This document shows, piece by piece, positions 54,427-63,869 of a stretch of DNA of 64,000 nt (positions within the stretch are counted from its first letter, which is position 1; the number at the start of each line of letters is the position of its first letter). The notes below the pieces were generated by a model. It made no database searches. It saw nothing but the letters and a program-made list of their open reading frames with translations, and had not been told where the DNA came from. The position numbers and the translations under genes are program-made. The DNA is from an uncultured Muribaculaceae bacterium (lineage in GTDB: Bacteria > Bacteroidota > Bacteroidia > Bacteroidales > Muribaculaceae): contig CAJUKZ010000010.1 of the NCBI GenBank assembly GCA_910586995.1, positions 1 to 64,000 of the forward strand, in the 5' to 3' direction.

Positions 54427-55421
54427 TGGAAAAGAAAGAGACGATAAAAGTGGTGGAACTTTCTACAGGCTACCACAATAAAAAAGGAACGACCGTAATT
54501 ACTCGTGACATTAACGCTTCTTTATATGATGGAGAGCTCACATGTCTTTTAGGCCCTAATGGTGCAGGAAAATCGACTTTGCTCAAAACTCTCACCGCTT
54601 TTCTTACTCCGGTGAAAGGTGAGATATTTATAAAGCAGAAACCGCTGCGCGACTACTCCGACGCAGAATTAGCTAAAGTTATTGGGGTCGTACTGACAGA
54701 GAAGCTCACAATCAATAATATGTCGGTAGACGAGTTGGTTGGAATGGGACGTAGCCCTTATACAGGATTTTGGGGGCATATGAGTAAGTACGACCGCAAG
54801 ATAGTGGATAAATCCATAAGTCTTGTGGGAATCATCGGACTACGCGGGCGCATGGTACAGACTTTAAGCGACGGAGAGCGGCAGAAAGTGATGATTGCCA
54901 AAACTCTTGCACAAGAGACTCCTATCATTTTCCTCGATGAGCCCACAGCATTCCTCGACTATCCCAGCAAGGTGGAGATAATGCAACTGCTTCAAACCCT
55001 TGCGCGTGAACAATCCAAGACAGTTTTCCTCTCTACCCACGATCTTGAGTTAGCGCTTCAGATTGCCGATAAAATATGGCTTATAGATAAGACACACGGA
55101 ATAACGATCGGCACTCCGGAGGATTTGGCATTAAATGGAGATATGAGCCGATACTTCCATCGTGAAGGGGTAATATTTGATATTAATAGCGGATTGTTCA
55201 AAATATGCCATAAACTTAATAAATCTGTTAGCTTAACCGGAGAAGGAGCAGAATACAATATGGTGAAGAAGGCCTTAGCCCGTCAGGGCATTGCCGTAAC
55301 ATCTGCAGCAAATGCTCCCATCGCCATTGAAGCAACTACTGATAAAATTATCGTTGACGGATTGACGGTAAAATCTATTGAGGATCTCATATATCTGGTG
55401 AATGACACGCTTAACTCCTGA
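54426..55421 (+). CDS. btuD: BtuD/FepC-family ABC transporter ATPase with C-terminal extension
   Basis: 331 residues. Walker A GPNGAGKSTLL, signature LSDGERQKVMIAKTL, Walker B PIIFLDEPTAFLD and the switch His (FLSTHDLE) are intact. About 75 residues beyond the usual 255-residue ATPase remain (SLTGEGAEYNMVKKALARQG and on). These may be a regulatory or sensor domain. The ATG shares a base with the btuC stop. Confidence 0.9.
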   Translation: MEKKETIKVVELSTGYHNKKGTTVITRDINASLYDGELTCLLGPNGAGKSTLLKTLTAFLTPVKGEIFIKQKPLRDYSDAELAKVIGVVLTEKLTINNMSVDELVGMGRSPYTGFWGHMSKYDRKIVDKSISLVGIIGLRGRMVQTLSDGERQKVMIAKTLAQETPIIFLDEPTAFLDYPSKVEIMQLLQTLAREQSKTVFLSTHDLELALQIADKIWLIDKTHGITIGTPEDLALNGDMSRYFHREGVIFDINSGLFKICHKLNKSVSLTGEGAEYNMVKKALARQGIAVTSAANAPIAIEATTDKIIVDGLTVKSIEDLIYLVNDTLNS

Positions 55422-55424
55422 TCA

Positions 55425-56462
55425 ATGAAAAGGTTGCTGATAATAATTGATGGTATGGACGATGAACCGATTCCCGAACTTGGGAACATGGCTCCTGCTT
55501 CGTATGCTTCCATGCCTTCACTATCATTCATGCGCTCGCATGGAGAAGTAAACTCGCAGCAAACAATTCCCGACGGATATGCGGCATCCACAGAAATTGC
55601 ATTGATGACGATCTTGGGATTTACAGTTGGATCGGATTTTGACTCCCGCTCATGGTTTGAGGCTTTAGGTGGCGGATTGGAGGTGACGGACAGTGACCTG
55701 TGTCTACGTTGTAATCTTATCACTCATTGTAATAGCATAATCGAATCTCATTGTGGACATTACCCTGACACAGATGAAAGCCATACCATCATAAAGAAAT
55801 TAAATGAGCATTTTGGCGAGGACGATTTCACTTTCCATAGTTTTGGCAATTTCAGAAACTTGCTGATTGTACGTAATTGTTGGGCGAAGATAAGTGCGTC
55901 CCCACCACACAGATTGTTAGACCAATCGGTTGACAGATTACTGATCAGAGCCAATGATTTGACTTTGGAAGAAAGATTAAACCGTTGTATAACAGAATCT
56001 CGAACTATTCTTCGCAAACACATAGCCAATGGCATAGCGATTTGGGCTCCGGGGCGTGCAATTTCATTCCCCAACAATATTAAAGGATCGGTAGTAGCCG
56101 GAGTTAATGTAGTAAAAGGTATTGGACGCTCTGTCGGTATGTCGGTCATAGACGTTCCCGGAGCAACCGGAGATGAGTTTACAGATTATTCCGCCAAACT
56201 GAATGCGACACTCCAAGCACTGAAAAAGGATGATTTTGTACTTCTACATATCGAGGCTACGGATGAAGCATCTCATGAGCGAGCCCCATTTAAGAAAGTG
56301 CGTATTCTTGAAACGATTGACCAATTAGTGTTATCCCCCCTGCTTACCAAACGAACAGGAGTTTTACAGATCACTGTTCAGGGAGACCATGCGACTTCAT
56401 CACTTTCGGGAAAACACCTGAGCAGTCCCGTGACAGTGATTAACTATACAAAAAACGAATAA
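55425..56462 (+). CDS. ApgM-like alkaline-phosphatase-superfamily enzyme in the corrin operon
   Basis: 345 residues with the archaeal-type, cofactor-independent phosphoglycerate mutase (ApgM) pattern: LLIIIDGMDDEPIPEL at the metal site, SFGNFRNLLIVRN, VLLHIEATDEASHERAP and QGDHATSSLSGKHLS. Housekeeping glycolysis does not explain its place between btuD and cbiHC. ApgM-like proteins have been proposed as homoserine kinases in Bacteroides, so L-threonine kinase (PduX function, giving L-threonine phosphate for the aminopropanol arm) is an attractive inference; an alpha-ribazole phosphatase role is an alternative. Confidence 0.8.
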   Translation: MKRLLIIIDGMDDEPIPELGNMAPASYASMPSLSFMRSHGEVNSQQTIPDGYAASTEIALMTILGFTVGSDFDSRSWFEALGGGLEVTDSDLCLRCNLITHCNSIIESHCGHYPDTDESHTIIKKLNEHFGEDDFTFHSFGNFRNLLIVRNCWAKISASPPHRLLDQSVDRLLIRANDLTLEERLNRCITESRTILRKHIANGIAIWAPGRAISFPNNIKGSVVAGVNVVKGIGRSVGMSVIDVPGATGDEFTDYSAKLNATLQALKKDDFVLLHIEATDEASHERAPFKKVRILETIDQLVLSPLLTKRTGVLQITVQGDHATSSLSGKHLSSPVTVINYTKNE

Positions 56463-56467
56463 TATAT

Positions 56468-57871
56468 ATGAAACCAAAGATAACTGTTATAGGCATCGGA
56501 CCGGGAAATGCGGCAGATATGACAGCGGCAGCAATAGACGCGTTGCGTCAGGCTGAAATTGTGGTCGGCTATAAATACTATATTCCATTTATTGCACCTC
56601 TACTTCGACTGGATGCTACAATCATACAGAACGGAATGAAGCAGGAACAGACCCGCATTGAAAAGGCATTTGAAATAGCTGAATCCGGCCGGAACGTATG
56701 TATTATAAGTTCAGGCGATTCAGGAATATATGGAATGGCCCCGCTCGTATATGAAATGCTGCGAGCCCGTGGCTCGGATCTTGAAATTGAGGTAATCCCC
56801 GGAATCAGTGCGTTCCAGAAAGCCGCTTCACTCCTCGGGGCGCCGATTGGGCATGACTTCTGTGTGATTTCCCTAAGCGACCTAATGACTCCTTGGAGTT
56901 TGATTGAGCGGAGAATACAGGCTGCGGTCGATGCCGATTTCATCACGGCAGTATATAATCCTAAAAGTACCGGCAGATACTGGGAACTGTATCGGCTTAA
57001 GGAATTGTTTTTAAGCGGACGCAATCCTGAAACTCCGGTTGGATTCGTACGCCAGGCCGGACGTGATGAGCAGAAAGTTACGCTGACTACACTTCGTGAG
57101 TTTAATCCGGAGGACGTTGATATGTTTACAGTTGTTATAATCGGTAATTCCCAATCTTATCTTTGGGAAAATCACTTCACAACTCCAAGAGGCTATTACA
57201 GACCCTCTAATGTCCGGAGCTCATCCCCCGGCCAATCTATTATGATTGAGAGTTTCCGTACAATTGAGAGAGAGATGGCGCATCCCGAAATCTCACTTGA
57301 CTTGAAATGGCCTATGCTCCATGCCATACACACGACTGCCGACTTCGATATGGAGAATGTGGTAAAGACCGATGCAGGAGCCGTAGAAAAAATCTATAAA
57401 TCATTGACCGAAGGAGGAGTAAGGACTATTGTCACAGATGTAACTATGGCTGCTTCAGGCATCCGGAAAGGAGCACTGGAGAGACTTGGAGTGGAGGTAA
57501 AATGCTATCTGAATGATGATGCTACAACAGAGCTTGCAAAAGAGAAAGGTATAACACGGACTCAGGCCGGAATAAGACGAGCAGTGGCAGAACATTCCGA
57601 TGCCCTATACGTGTTCGGTAATGCACCCACAGCCCTGATGGAACTATGTACTCTGATTCGGCAGAAAAAGGCTAATCCTTGCGGAATTGTTGCCTCCCCT
57701 GTCGGATTTGTTCATGTATGCGAAAGCAAGCACATGATCAAGCCTTTCACCCACATCCCTAAAATAATCGTGGAGGGAAGAAAAGGAGGTAGCAACTTGG
57801 CTGCCACATTAGTTAACTCTATTCTTTGCTGGCCAGATGCGCAGCTGTTAAAACCGGGAAGAGATGTCTGA
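56468..57871 (+). CDS. cbiHC: CbiH-CbiC fusion: C17-methyltransferase and precorrin-8/cobalt-precorrin-8 methylmutase
   Basis: 467 residues. Residues 1-245 are a SAM-dependent corrin methyltransferase (ITVIGIGPGNAADMT, ISSGDSGIYGMAPLV, VIPGISAFQKAA), CbiH/CobJ type, for C17 methylation and ring contraction. Residues 255-467 are the CbiC/CobH mutase (RTIVTDVTMAASGIRKGALE, LYVFGNAPTALMEL, ASPVGFVHVCESK) that moves the C11 methyl to C12. Both enzymes are separate in Salmonella. Five bases separate it from the ApgM-like gene. Confidence 0.92.
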   Translation: MKPKITVIGIGPGNAADMTAAAIDALRQAEIVVGYKYYIPFIAPLLRLDATIIQNGMKQEQTRIEKAFEIAESGRNVCIISSGDSGIYGMAPLVYEMLRARGSDLEIEVIPGISAFQKAASLLGAPIGHDFCVISLSDLMTPWSLIERRIQAAVDADFITAVYNPKSTGRYWELYRLKELFLSGRNPETPVGFVRQAGRDEQKVTLTTLREFNPEDVDMFTVVIIGNSQSYLWENHFTTPRGYYRPSNVRSSSPGQSIMIESFRTIEREMAHPEISLDLKWPMLHAIHTTADFDMENVVKTDAGAVEKIYKSLTEGGVRTIVTDVTMAASGIRKGALERLGVEVKCYLNDDATTELAKEKGITRTQAGIRRAVAEHSDALYVFGNAPTALMELCTLIRQKKANPCGIVASPVGFVHVCESKHMIKPFTHIPKIIVEGRKGGSNLAATLVNSILCWPDAQLLKPGRDV

Positions 57872-59048
57872 GAAAATATTTCATATAATTGGGATTTCAG
57901 ACCAGCGCAATCAATTCTTTACCCCTGAAATAATTGAACTTATCTCAAAGGGTAAGGTCTTTTCCGGGGGGCGTCGTCATCATGAGATTGTGGCTGAGGT
58001 TCTTCCGGGAGACGCTGTTTGGATTGACATAACCGTACCATTGGATAAAGTCTACCGGCACTATCTCTACCACAATGATATTGTAGTGTTCGCTTCGGGT
58101 GATCCGCTTTTCTATGGATTTGCAAATACGCTGAGAAGAGAATTCCCATCAGCGAAGATAAGTGTCCATCCTACGTTCAATTCTTTGCAGCTTTTAGCTC
58201 ATAGACTTTTGTTACCATACGCCGGTATGATAAATATCTCCGTTACCGGACGACCTTGGAAAGCTCTTGACGTGGCTCTTTTGGAAAACCGGCCACTTAT
58301 AGGCGTCCTTACTGACCATAAGAAAGGACCTTTGGAAATCGCTGCCAGATTGTTGAATTATGGGTACGATAATTATGAAATATCGGTAGGTGAATGTCTG
58401 GGTAACGATACGGAAAATATAAAGACGTTATCTTTGCAGGAGGCTTTAGTGCAATCATTCGCAAACCCCAATTGTGTAATTCTTCAAATGACCTCTGCCC
58501 GCAGAAGATACTTCGGTATTCCTGAAAACTTGTTTGCTCACCTGGCAGGACGCAGCAATATGATTACCAAAATGCCCGTCAGGTTACTTTCATTGTCTAT
58601 GCTTGACCTTTATGGACGTAAGGTGATGTGGGACGTAGGCTTTTGCACCGGGTCGGTATCAATAGAGGCAAAGTTGCAATTTCCTGCGCTCGATATAATA
58701 GCCTTTGAACGCCGTGAGGAATCAAGAAATCTTCTTGATGATAATTGCCGTAGGTTCGGTGTCCCTGGAATCACAGGGGTTATAGCAGATTTTATGGACT
58801 GTGATTTAAGCGACTTTCCAAGGCCGGATGCGGTGTTTATCGGAGGTCATGGCGGTCGACTCGATACTATGGTCTGCCGTATCTATAAAGTATTGAACAA
58901 GGATGGAGTGATTGTCTTCAATTCTGTCAGTACTGAAAGTTGCCAAGTTTTCCGCAGGGCGATAGAATCCTGTGGTGGAGTCATCGAAGCCGAACACACG
59001 ATGATTTTAGACAGTCATAATCCGATAACAATACTCAAAGCAAAATGA
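57864..59048 (+). CDS. cbiET: CbiE-CbiT (CobL-type) C5,15-methyltransferase/decarboxylase
   Basis: 394 residues. The N-terminal CbiE methyltransferase (about 1-200; FASGDPLFYGFANTLRREFP) is followed by a CbiT domain (about 210-394; DVGFCTGSVSIEAKLQFP, AVFIGGHGG). Together they methylate C5 and C15 and decarboxylate the C12 acetate. It overlaps cbiHC by eight bases. Confidence 0.92.
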   Translation: MSEKIFHIIGISDQRNQFFTPEIIELISKGKVFSGGRRHHEIVAEVLPGDAVWIDITVPLDKVYRHYLYHNDIVVFASGDPLFYGFANTLRREFPSAKISVHPTFNSLQLLAHRLLLPYAGMINISVTGRPWKALDVALLENRPLIGVLTDHKKGPLEIAARLLNYGYDNYEISVGECLGNDTENIKTLSLQEALVQSFANPNCVILQMTSARRRYFGIPENLFAHLAGRSNMITKMPVRLLSLSMLDLYGRKVMWDVGFCTGSVSIEAKLQFPALDIIAFERREESRNLLDDNCRRFGVPGITGVIADFMDCDLSDFPRPDAVFIGGHGGRLDTMVCRIYKVLNKDGVIVFNSVSTESCQVFRRAIESCGGVIEAEHTMILDSHNPITILKAK

Positions 59049-60814
59049 AATACATCACATACATAAATGATGCCGGACGTAAGTTGGGCGAAACAATCCA
59101 AAGAGAAATGCCGGAGTTCTCCTTGATAGAACAAAAGGAATTTCCTGCAACTGATTTTTCATCGGTAAATGCTGTAATCTTCATTGGAGCATTGGGGATT
59201 TGCGTGCGTATGATAGCCCTGATGGTAAATAACAAATATACTGATCCTGCTGTCGTTTGTGTAGACAGTATGGGACGCAATGCCATATCGGTTCTTTCAG
59301 GTCACGTAGGAGGGGCCAACCGATTGTGTGAGGAGGTAGCTCACATTATTGGCGCGCGACCTGTTGTTACTACTCAGAGCGACAACCTCGGGACGTGGAA
59401 GCTTGACATTTTGGGAAAGTGTATGGGCTGGGAAACCGATGCTACACGAGCCGAAATGAATCAAGCCATCGCAACGCTTGTAAACGGGAAGCCAGTGGGG
59501 CTATTGCTGGATATCCGTGACCGTGGAACGGATTATTTGGAAGCTGATCTTCCCGCCAATGTATCTATTGTCACTGATCGGACAGATGTGTCAAAATATC
59601 AACTGATTATTGCAGTTACTCCCTATATATATGATTTTGATATTCCTATTCTATACTATCGTCCGATGGTGTTGAATCTGGGAGTCGGTTGCAGGCGTGA
59701 CTGCAATCCGGAAGGAGTTGCAAACTACATTGGGAATATATTGAATGATAACGGTATCAGTCCTCTGTCTATAAAGTCTGTATCTACGATAGACTTGAAG
59801 AAAGATGAACCTCTCATCGCAAAACTTTCAACTTGGAATAACATTAATTTGTGCAACATTTACACTGCGGAGCAACTGGCAGGAATAGAAGTCCCGAACC
59901 CTTCGGAGAAGGTGTTGAAAGTGACCGGTGTTGCCGGAGTGGCAGAAAGCTGTGCCATAAAAGCGTCAGATAACGGAAAAATTATATTGGAAAAACATAA
60001 GGGCAAGCTCTCGGACGAGTCTGACTTCACGTTTGCTGTGGCTCTTGACAAGGGAGCTTTGCGTGGAGGGCATATTGAGTTTGTCGGCGCCGGTCCCGGT
60101 GATCCGGAACTCGTCTCTGTACGTGGAAAACGTTTCCTTGAGCAAGCCGACTTAATACTTTATGCAGGAAGTCTTGTGCCAAAAGAGTTGACCTATTACG
60201 CTAAGCCTGGTTGCACAGTAAGGAGTTCTGCTTCGATGAATCTCGAAGAACAATTTGAGTTGATGAAGGAGTTTTACGACCGCGAAAAACTTGTTGTAAG
60301 GCTCCATACAGGCGACCCGTGCATCTACGGTGCGATACAGGAACAGATGGCTTTCTTTGACCGCTATGGCATGAATTATCATATCACACCCGGTATATCT
60401 TCATTTCAGGCTGCGGCAGCCGCTTTGAAATCGCAATTTACAATTCCAGAAAAAGTACAGACCATCATCCTGACCAGAGGCGAAGGTCGCACACCGATGC
60501 CGGAAAAAGAGCAGTTGCATAAACTCGCTGCCTCCCAAAGCACAATGTGTATCTATCTGAGTGCCGGTATTGTGGATGACGTGCAGCGGGAATTGCTTAT
60601 GGCTTACCCTCCTGAAACACCTGTAGCCGCCTGCTACAAACTGACGTGGAAGGAGGAGAAAATCTATCGTGGCGTGCTCAAGGACCTTGCGCGGATAGTC
60701 CATGAAAATCATCTGACACTCACGACGCTCTTGGTGGTTGGAGATGCTATCAATAACCGTGATGGATTGTCACGGCTATATAATGACAACTTCAAGCATC
60801 TGTTCAGAAAATGA
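59045..60814 (+). CDS. cbiGF: CbiG-CbiF fusion: cobalt-precorrin-5A hydrolase and C11-methyltransferase
   Basis: 589 residues. CbiG (about 1-335) has GALGICVRMIALMV, VLSGHVGGANRLCEEVAHII and NLGVGCRRDCNPEGV; it opens the delta-lactone and releases acetaldehyde in the anaerobic route. CbiF/CobM (about 345-589) has EFVGAGPGDPELVSVRG, YAGSLVPKELTYYAK and TGDPCIYGAIQEQ. CbiG is a marker of the oxygen-independent path, consistent with CbiK and CbiD. It overlaps cbiET by four bases. Confidence 0.93.
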   Translation: MKYITYINDAGRKLGETIQREMPEFSLIEQKEFPATDFSSVNAVIFIGALGICVRMIALMVNNKYTDPAVVCVDSMGRNAISVLSGHVGGANRLCEEVAHIIGARPVVTTQSDNLGTWKLDILGKCMGWETDATRAEMNQAIATLVNGKPVGLLLDIRDRGTDYLEADLPANVSIVTDRTDVSKYQLIIAVTPYIYDFDIPILYYRPMVLNLGVGCRRDCNPEGVANYIGNILNDNGISPLSIKSVSTIDLKKDEPLIAKLSTWNNINLCNIYTAEQLAGIEVPNPSEKVLKVTGVAGVAESCAIKASDNGKIILEKHKGKLSDESDFTFAVALDKGALRGGHIEFVGAGPGDPELVSVRGKRFLEQADLILYAGSLVPKELTYYAKPGCTVRSSASMNLEEQFELMKEFYDREKLVVRLHTGDPCIYGAIQEQMAFFDRYGMNYHITPGISSFQAAAAALKSQFTIPEKVQTIILTRGEGRTPMPEKEQLHKLAASQSTMCIYLSAGIVDDVQRELLMAYPPETPVAACYKLTWKEEKIYRGVLKDLARIVHENHLTLTTLLVVGDAINNRDGLSRLYNDNFKHLFRK

Positions 60815-62601
60815 TACTTGTGTTTGGTGGTACTACCGAAGGTCGCTTGGCAATAAGAACTCTTGACGAAGGTGATGGAAGGTACATCTACTCTACACTT
60901 GGCACAAGTCAGAAAGTGGAGTGTGCTCATGGCATTCACATCAGTGGTGCTATGGCAGAGAACGATATGCTCCAAGTTTGTAGGGAAAATTCAATCAAAC
61001 TGATTATAGATGCCGCCCATCCGTTTGCTATAAACCTACATAATACTATAGGAATGGTAGCCAGATTATTGCATATTCCTGTCATACGTTTGGAACGTAT
61101 ATATCCTGAATTATATAATCCAGAAATAGTGTGGTGTGACACTTACGCCGATGCGGTTAGCAAAATGAAGACCTATAGAGTAAACAGACTTTTGGCTCTC
61201 ACAGGAGTGCAGACTATCCCTAAATTAATTGACTTCTGGCAATGCAATGAAACATGGTTTCGCGTGCTTGACCGCAAAAAATCCGTTGAAAAAGCAGAAA
61301 ACTATGGATTTCCCATCAACCGTCTCGCCTTTTATGGGGAAGATGCTACTGACGCTCTGATTGACAAGCTTTTTCCCGATGCAATAATTACAAAGGAAAG
61401 CGGAACAAGCGGTGGCTTTATGGAAAAAGTCACATCTGCACTGCAAAAGGGAGTAAAGGTCTTTATAGTTCGTCGTCCCAAACTCCCGGATAGCTTCATT
61501 ACTGTAGAAGGACGGCATGGACTACGTATGGAAGTCGAGCGACTTTTACCTGATTTTTATTCGTTACATACCGGCTTCACGACCGGCTCCTGCGCTACTG
61601 CCGCTGCTAAAGCTGCTTTATGGGGTCTTTTGAAGGGAGAGAAACTTTCAGAAGTCAGTTTCAGAATTCCTGAAGGAGAAACCATGAACATGGAAATTGA
61701 GGAAGTGGAAATTCAAACTTCATCAGCCTCAGCCAGAGTGATAAAAAAAGCCGGAGATGATCCTGACGTTACTGACAAAAGCTGCATTACTGTTACAGTT
61801 GCCTATTCAGAGCATGATGGTATAAATTTTATCGGAGGTCATGGAATAGGAACCGTAACATTGCCTGGCATAGGGCTTCCGGTTGGCGAACCGGCAATTA
61901 ACCCTGTGCCACGTGCAATGATTGAACGCGAGTTGAAAGCATTGTATCCTGACGGGTTAGACGTAACTGTCTCTATTGAAAATGGCGAAGTGTTAGCTAC
62001 CAAAACGTTCAACCCACGTGTAGGTGTGGTAGGTGGTGTCTCCATAATAGGCACAACAGGTATTGTCCGTCCATTCTCTCATGAAGCCTTTATAGAGGCT
62101 ATCCATAGGGAGATGGAAGTAGCGTTGGCTATAGGATGTGAACGAATTGTCGTCAACTCCGGAGGTAAGAGCGAAAGATATATTAAGACTCTTTATCCAT
62201 CCTTGCCTCAGCAGGCCTTTATTCATTATGGTAATGCCGTAGGTGATACGATGCTTTTGGCTCAGAAGCTAAAAGTACCGAAGCTAACCATCGGATTGAT
62301 GCTTGGAAAGGCAGTGAAACTCGCAGAGGGCAATCTTAATACCCACAGTCACAAGATTACTCTCAATCGCGATTTCTTGTGCAGAATTGCGAAGGAAGCC
62401 GGTTGTTCTTCGGAGGTTTCAAGCGTAATAGCAAATATGAATATGGCCCGCGAATTGTGGAACGGTTTGTCTGAAAAAGATACCGGCCGATTCTTTCCCG
62501 CAATATTAAAACTGTGTCATAACCATTGCTCCTCTATCTATCATGGTGACTTGGAAACTGTGCTTATTGATGATCAGGGCAATATAAGATATCGAATATG
62601 A
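60811..62601 (+). CDS. cbiJD: CbiJ-CbiD fusion: cobalt-precorrin-6A reductase and C1-methyltransferase
   Basis: 596 residues. CbiJ (about 1-245) has LVFGGTTEGRLAIRTL, IIDAAHPFAINLHN and TGVQTIPKL. CbiD (about 250-596) starts HTGFTTGSCATAAAKAALWG and has GGHGIGTVTLPGIGLPVGEP and NPVPRAMIERELKAL; it methylates C1 in the anaerobic route. The gene overlaps cbiGF by four bases and cbiA by four. Confidence 0.92.
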   Translation: MILVFGGTTEGRLAIRTLDEGDGRYIYSTLGTSQKVECAHGIHISGAMAENDMLQVCRENSIKLIIDAAHPFAINLHNTIGMVARLLHIPVIRLERIYPELYNPEIVWCDTYADAVSKMKTYRVNRLLALTGVQTIPKLIDFWQCNETWFRVLDRKKSVEKAENYGFPINRLAFYGEDATDALIDKLFPDAIITKESGTSGGFMEKVTSALQKGVKVFIVRRPKLPDSFITVEGRHGLRMEVERLLPDFYSLHTGFTTGSCATAAAKAALWGLLKGEKLSEVSFRIPEGETMNMEIEEVEIQTSSASARVIKKAGDDPDVTDKSCITVTVAYSEHDGINFIGGHGIGTVTLPGIGLPVGEPAINPVPRAMIERELKALYPDGLDVTVSIENGEVLATKTFNPRVGVVGGVSIIGTTGIVRPFSHEAFIEAIHREMEVALAIGCERIVVNSGGKSERYIKTLYPSLPQQAFIHYGNAVGDTMLLAQKLKVPKLTIGLMLGKAVKLAEGNLNTHSHKITLNRDFLCRIAKEAGCSSEVSSVIANMNMARELWNGLSEKDTGRFFPAILKLCHNHCSSIYHGDLETVLIDDQGNIRYRI

Positions 62602-63869
62602 AATCAGCTTTTCTCATAGCAGCAACTTCTTCAGGATGTGGCAAAACAACGCTGTCGCTTGGGCTTATGCGTGCTCTTATACGCAAGCACGTTTCTATTC
62701 AGCCATTCAAGTGCGGTCCGGATTACATTGACACGCAATTTCAGTCGATTGCAGCAGAGCGAGAGTCTATAAATCTTGACCTGTTTATGTCGTCTGATAG
62801 TCATGTCCGCGCTCTATTTTCCCTCTATTCTGAGGATTCCGATGTCAGCATTGTCGAGGGTGTAATGGGGATGTTTGACGGATTCGACAAAATGAAAGGG
62901 AGCAGTGCCGACGTAGCCCACATTCTTGACATTCCGGTGATTCTACTGATTAATGCGGCTTCAACGGCTTATTCTGTCGCTGCAACCATATATGGTTTCA
63001 CACACTTTTGTCCTGACGTAAAAATAGCAGGTGTTATATTTAATCGTGTTGCCTCGGAAAATCATTTTTCATTTCTAAAGAAGGCATGTGCGGATGTCGG
63101 GGTTGAGTGCTTTGGATACTTAAAAAAGAATGAAGCATTGCAAACACCTTCCCGTCATCTCGGTCTCACTCTGTCGTCACGGGAGGTAATGAACCGGTTT
63201 ATTGATATGGCCGCAGATGAAGTTGAGAAGAATGTTGAGATGGAGCGTCTTCTAAAGGCCACTTCGCTGACGGAAGCACCCCAAAAAGAGAAATTAAAGA
63301 TCTCCGTTTTATCGGATTTTACAGTAGCTGTAGCTCGCGATGAGGCTTTCAGTTTCATCTATCCTGCTAATCTTAAAACTTTCGGAAAGATTGTTTATTT
63401 CTCACCCATTCATGACAGCCATTTACCTGCTGCCGACCTTGTGTATCTTCCGGGGGGGTATCCTGAGCTTTTCGCCGACAAGCTTTCAGAAAACATAAAT
63501 CTAAGAAATGAAATAAAAGCTTTTGCTGAGAATGGTGGGCGTATATTAGCAGAATGTGGTGGATTGATTTATCTATGTGAGGCAATTGATGGTCAGAAAA
63601 TGTGTGGAATCTTCCCCATGAAAGCAACAATGAATGATAGCAAACTATCGCTGGGATACCGTAGGATTGATTTCCCCCATGCGACATTGAAAGGACATGA
63701 ATTTCATTACTCACATATTATCGCCCCTTTAAGCATATCCGGAATTGCTACTCAGCAAAATGTAAAAGGACAGAAGATTGAAACACCTGTATACAGATAT
63801 AAGAACACAATCGCCGGATATACCCATCTATATTGGGCGGAAACCGACATATTAAAACTTTGGAAATAA
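62598..63869 (+). CDS. cbiA: Cobyrinic acid a,c-diamide synthase
   Basis: 423 residues. ATP- and glutamine-dependent amidation of the a and c side chains. P-loop AATSSGCGKTTLSLG at 7-21, KCGPDYIDTQF, EGVMGMFDGFD, then the glutaminase half with LPGGYPELFADKLS and nucleophile Cys in LAECGGLIYL. At 423 residues it is slightly shorter than the Salmonella enzyme (459). The stop overlaps the pduO start (TAATG). Confidence 0.93.
   Translation: MKSAFLIAATSSGCGKTTLSLGLMRALIRKHVSIQPFKCGPDYIDTQFQSIAAERESINLDLFMSSDSHVRALFSLYSEDSDVSIVEGVMGMFDGFDKMKGSSADVAHILDIPVILLINAASTAYSVAATIYGFTHFCPDVKIAGVIFNRVASENHFSFLKKACADVGVECFGYLKKNEALQTPSRHLGLTLSSREVMNRFIDMAADEVEKNVEMERLLKATSLTEAPQKEKLKISVLSDFTVAVARDEAFSFIYPANLKTFGKIVYFSPIHDSHLPAADLVYLPGGYPELFADKLSENINLRNEIKAFAENGGRILAECGGLIYLCEAIDGQKMCGIFPMKATMNDSKLSLGYRRIDFPHATLKGHEFHYSHIIAPLSISGIATQQNVKGQKIETPVYRYKNTIAGYTHLYWAETDILKLWK

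Noticed and set aside
63451..63457. G7 run in cbiA as a phase-variable site
   Set aside because: It encodes the conserved PGGYPEL glutaminase motif, which constrains the sequence.
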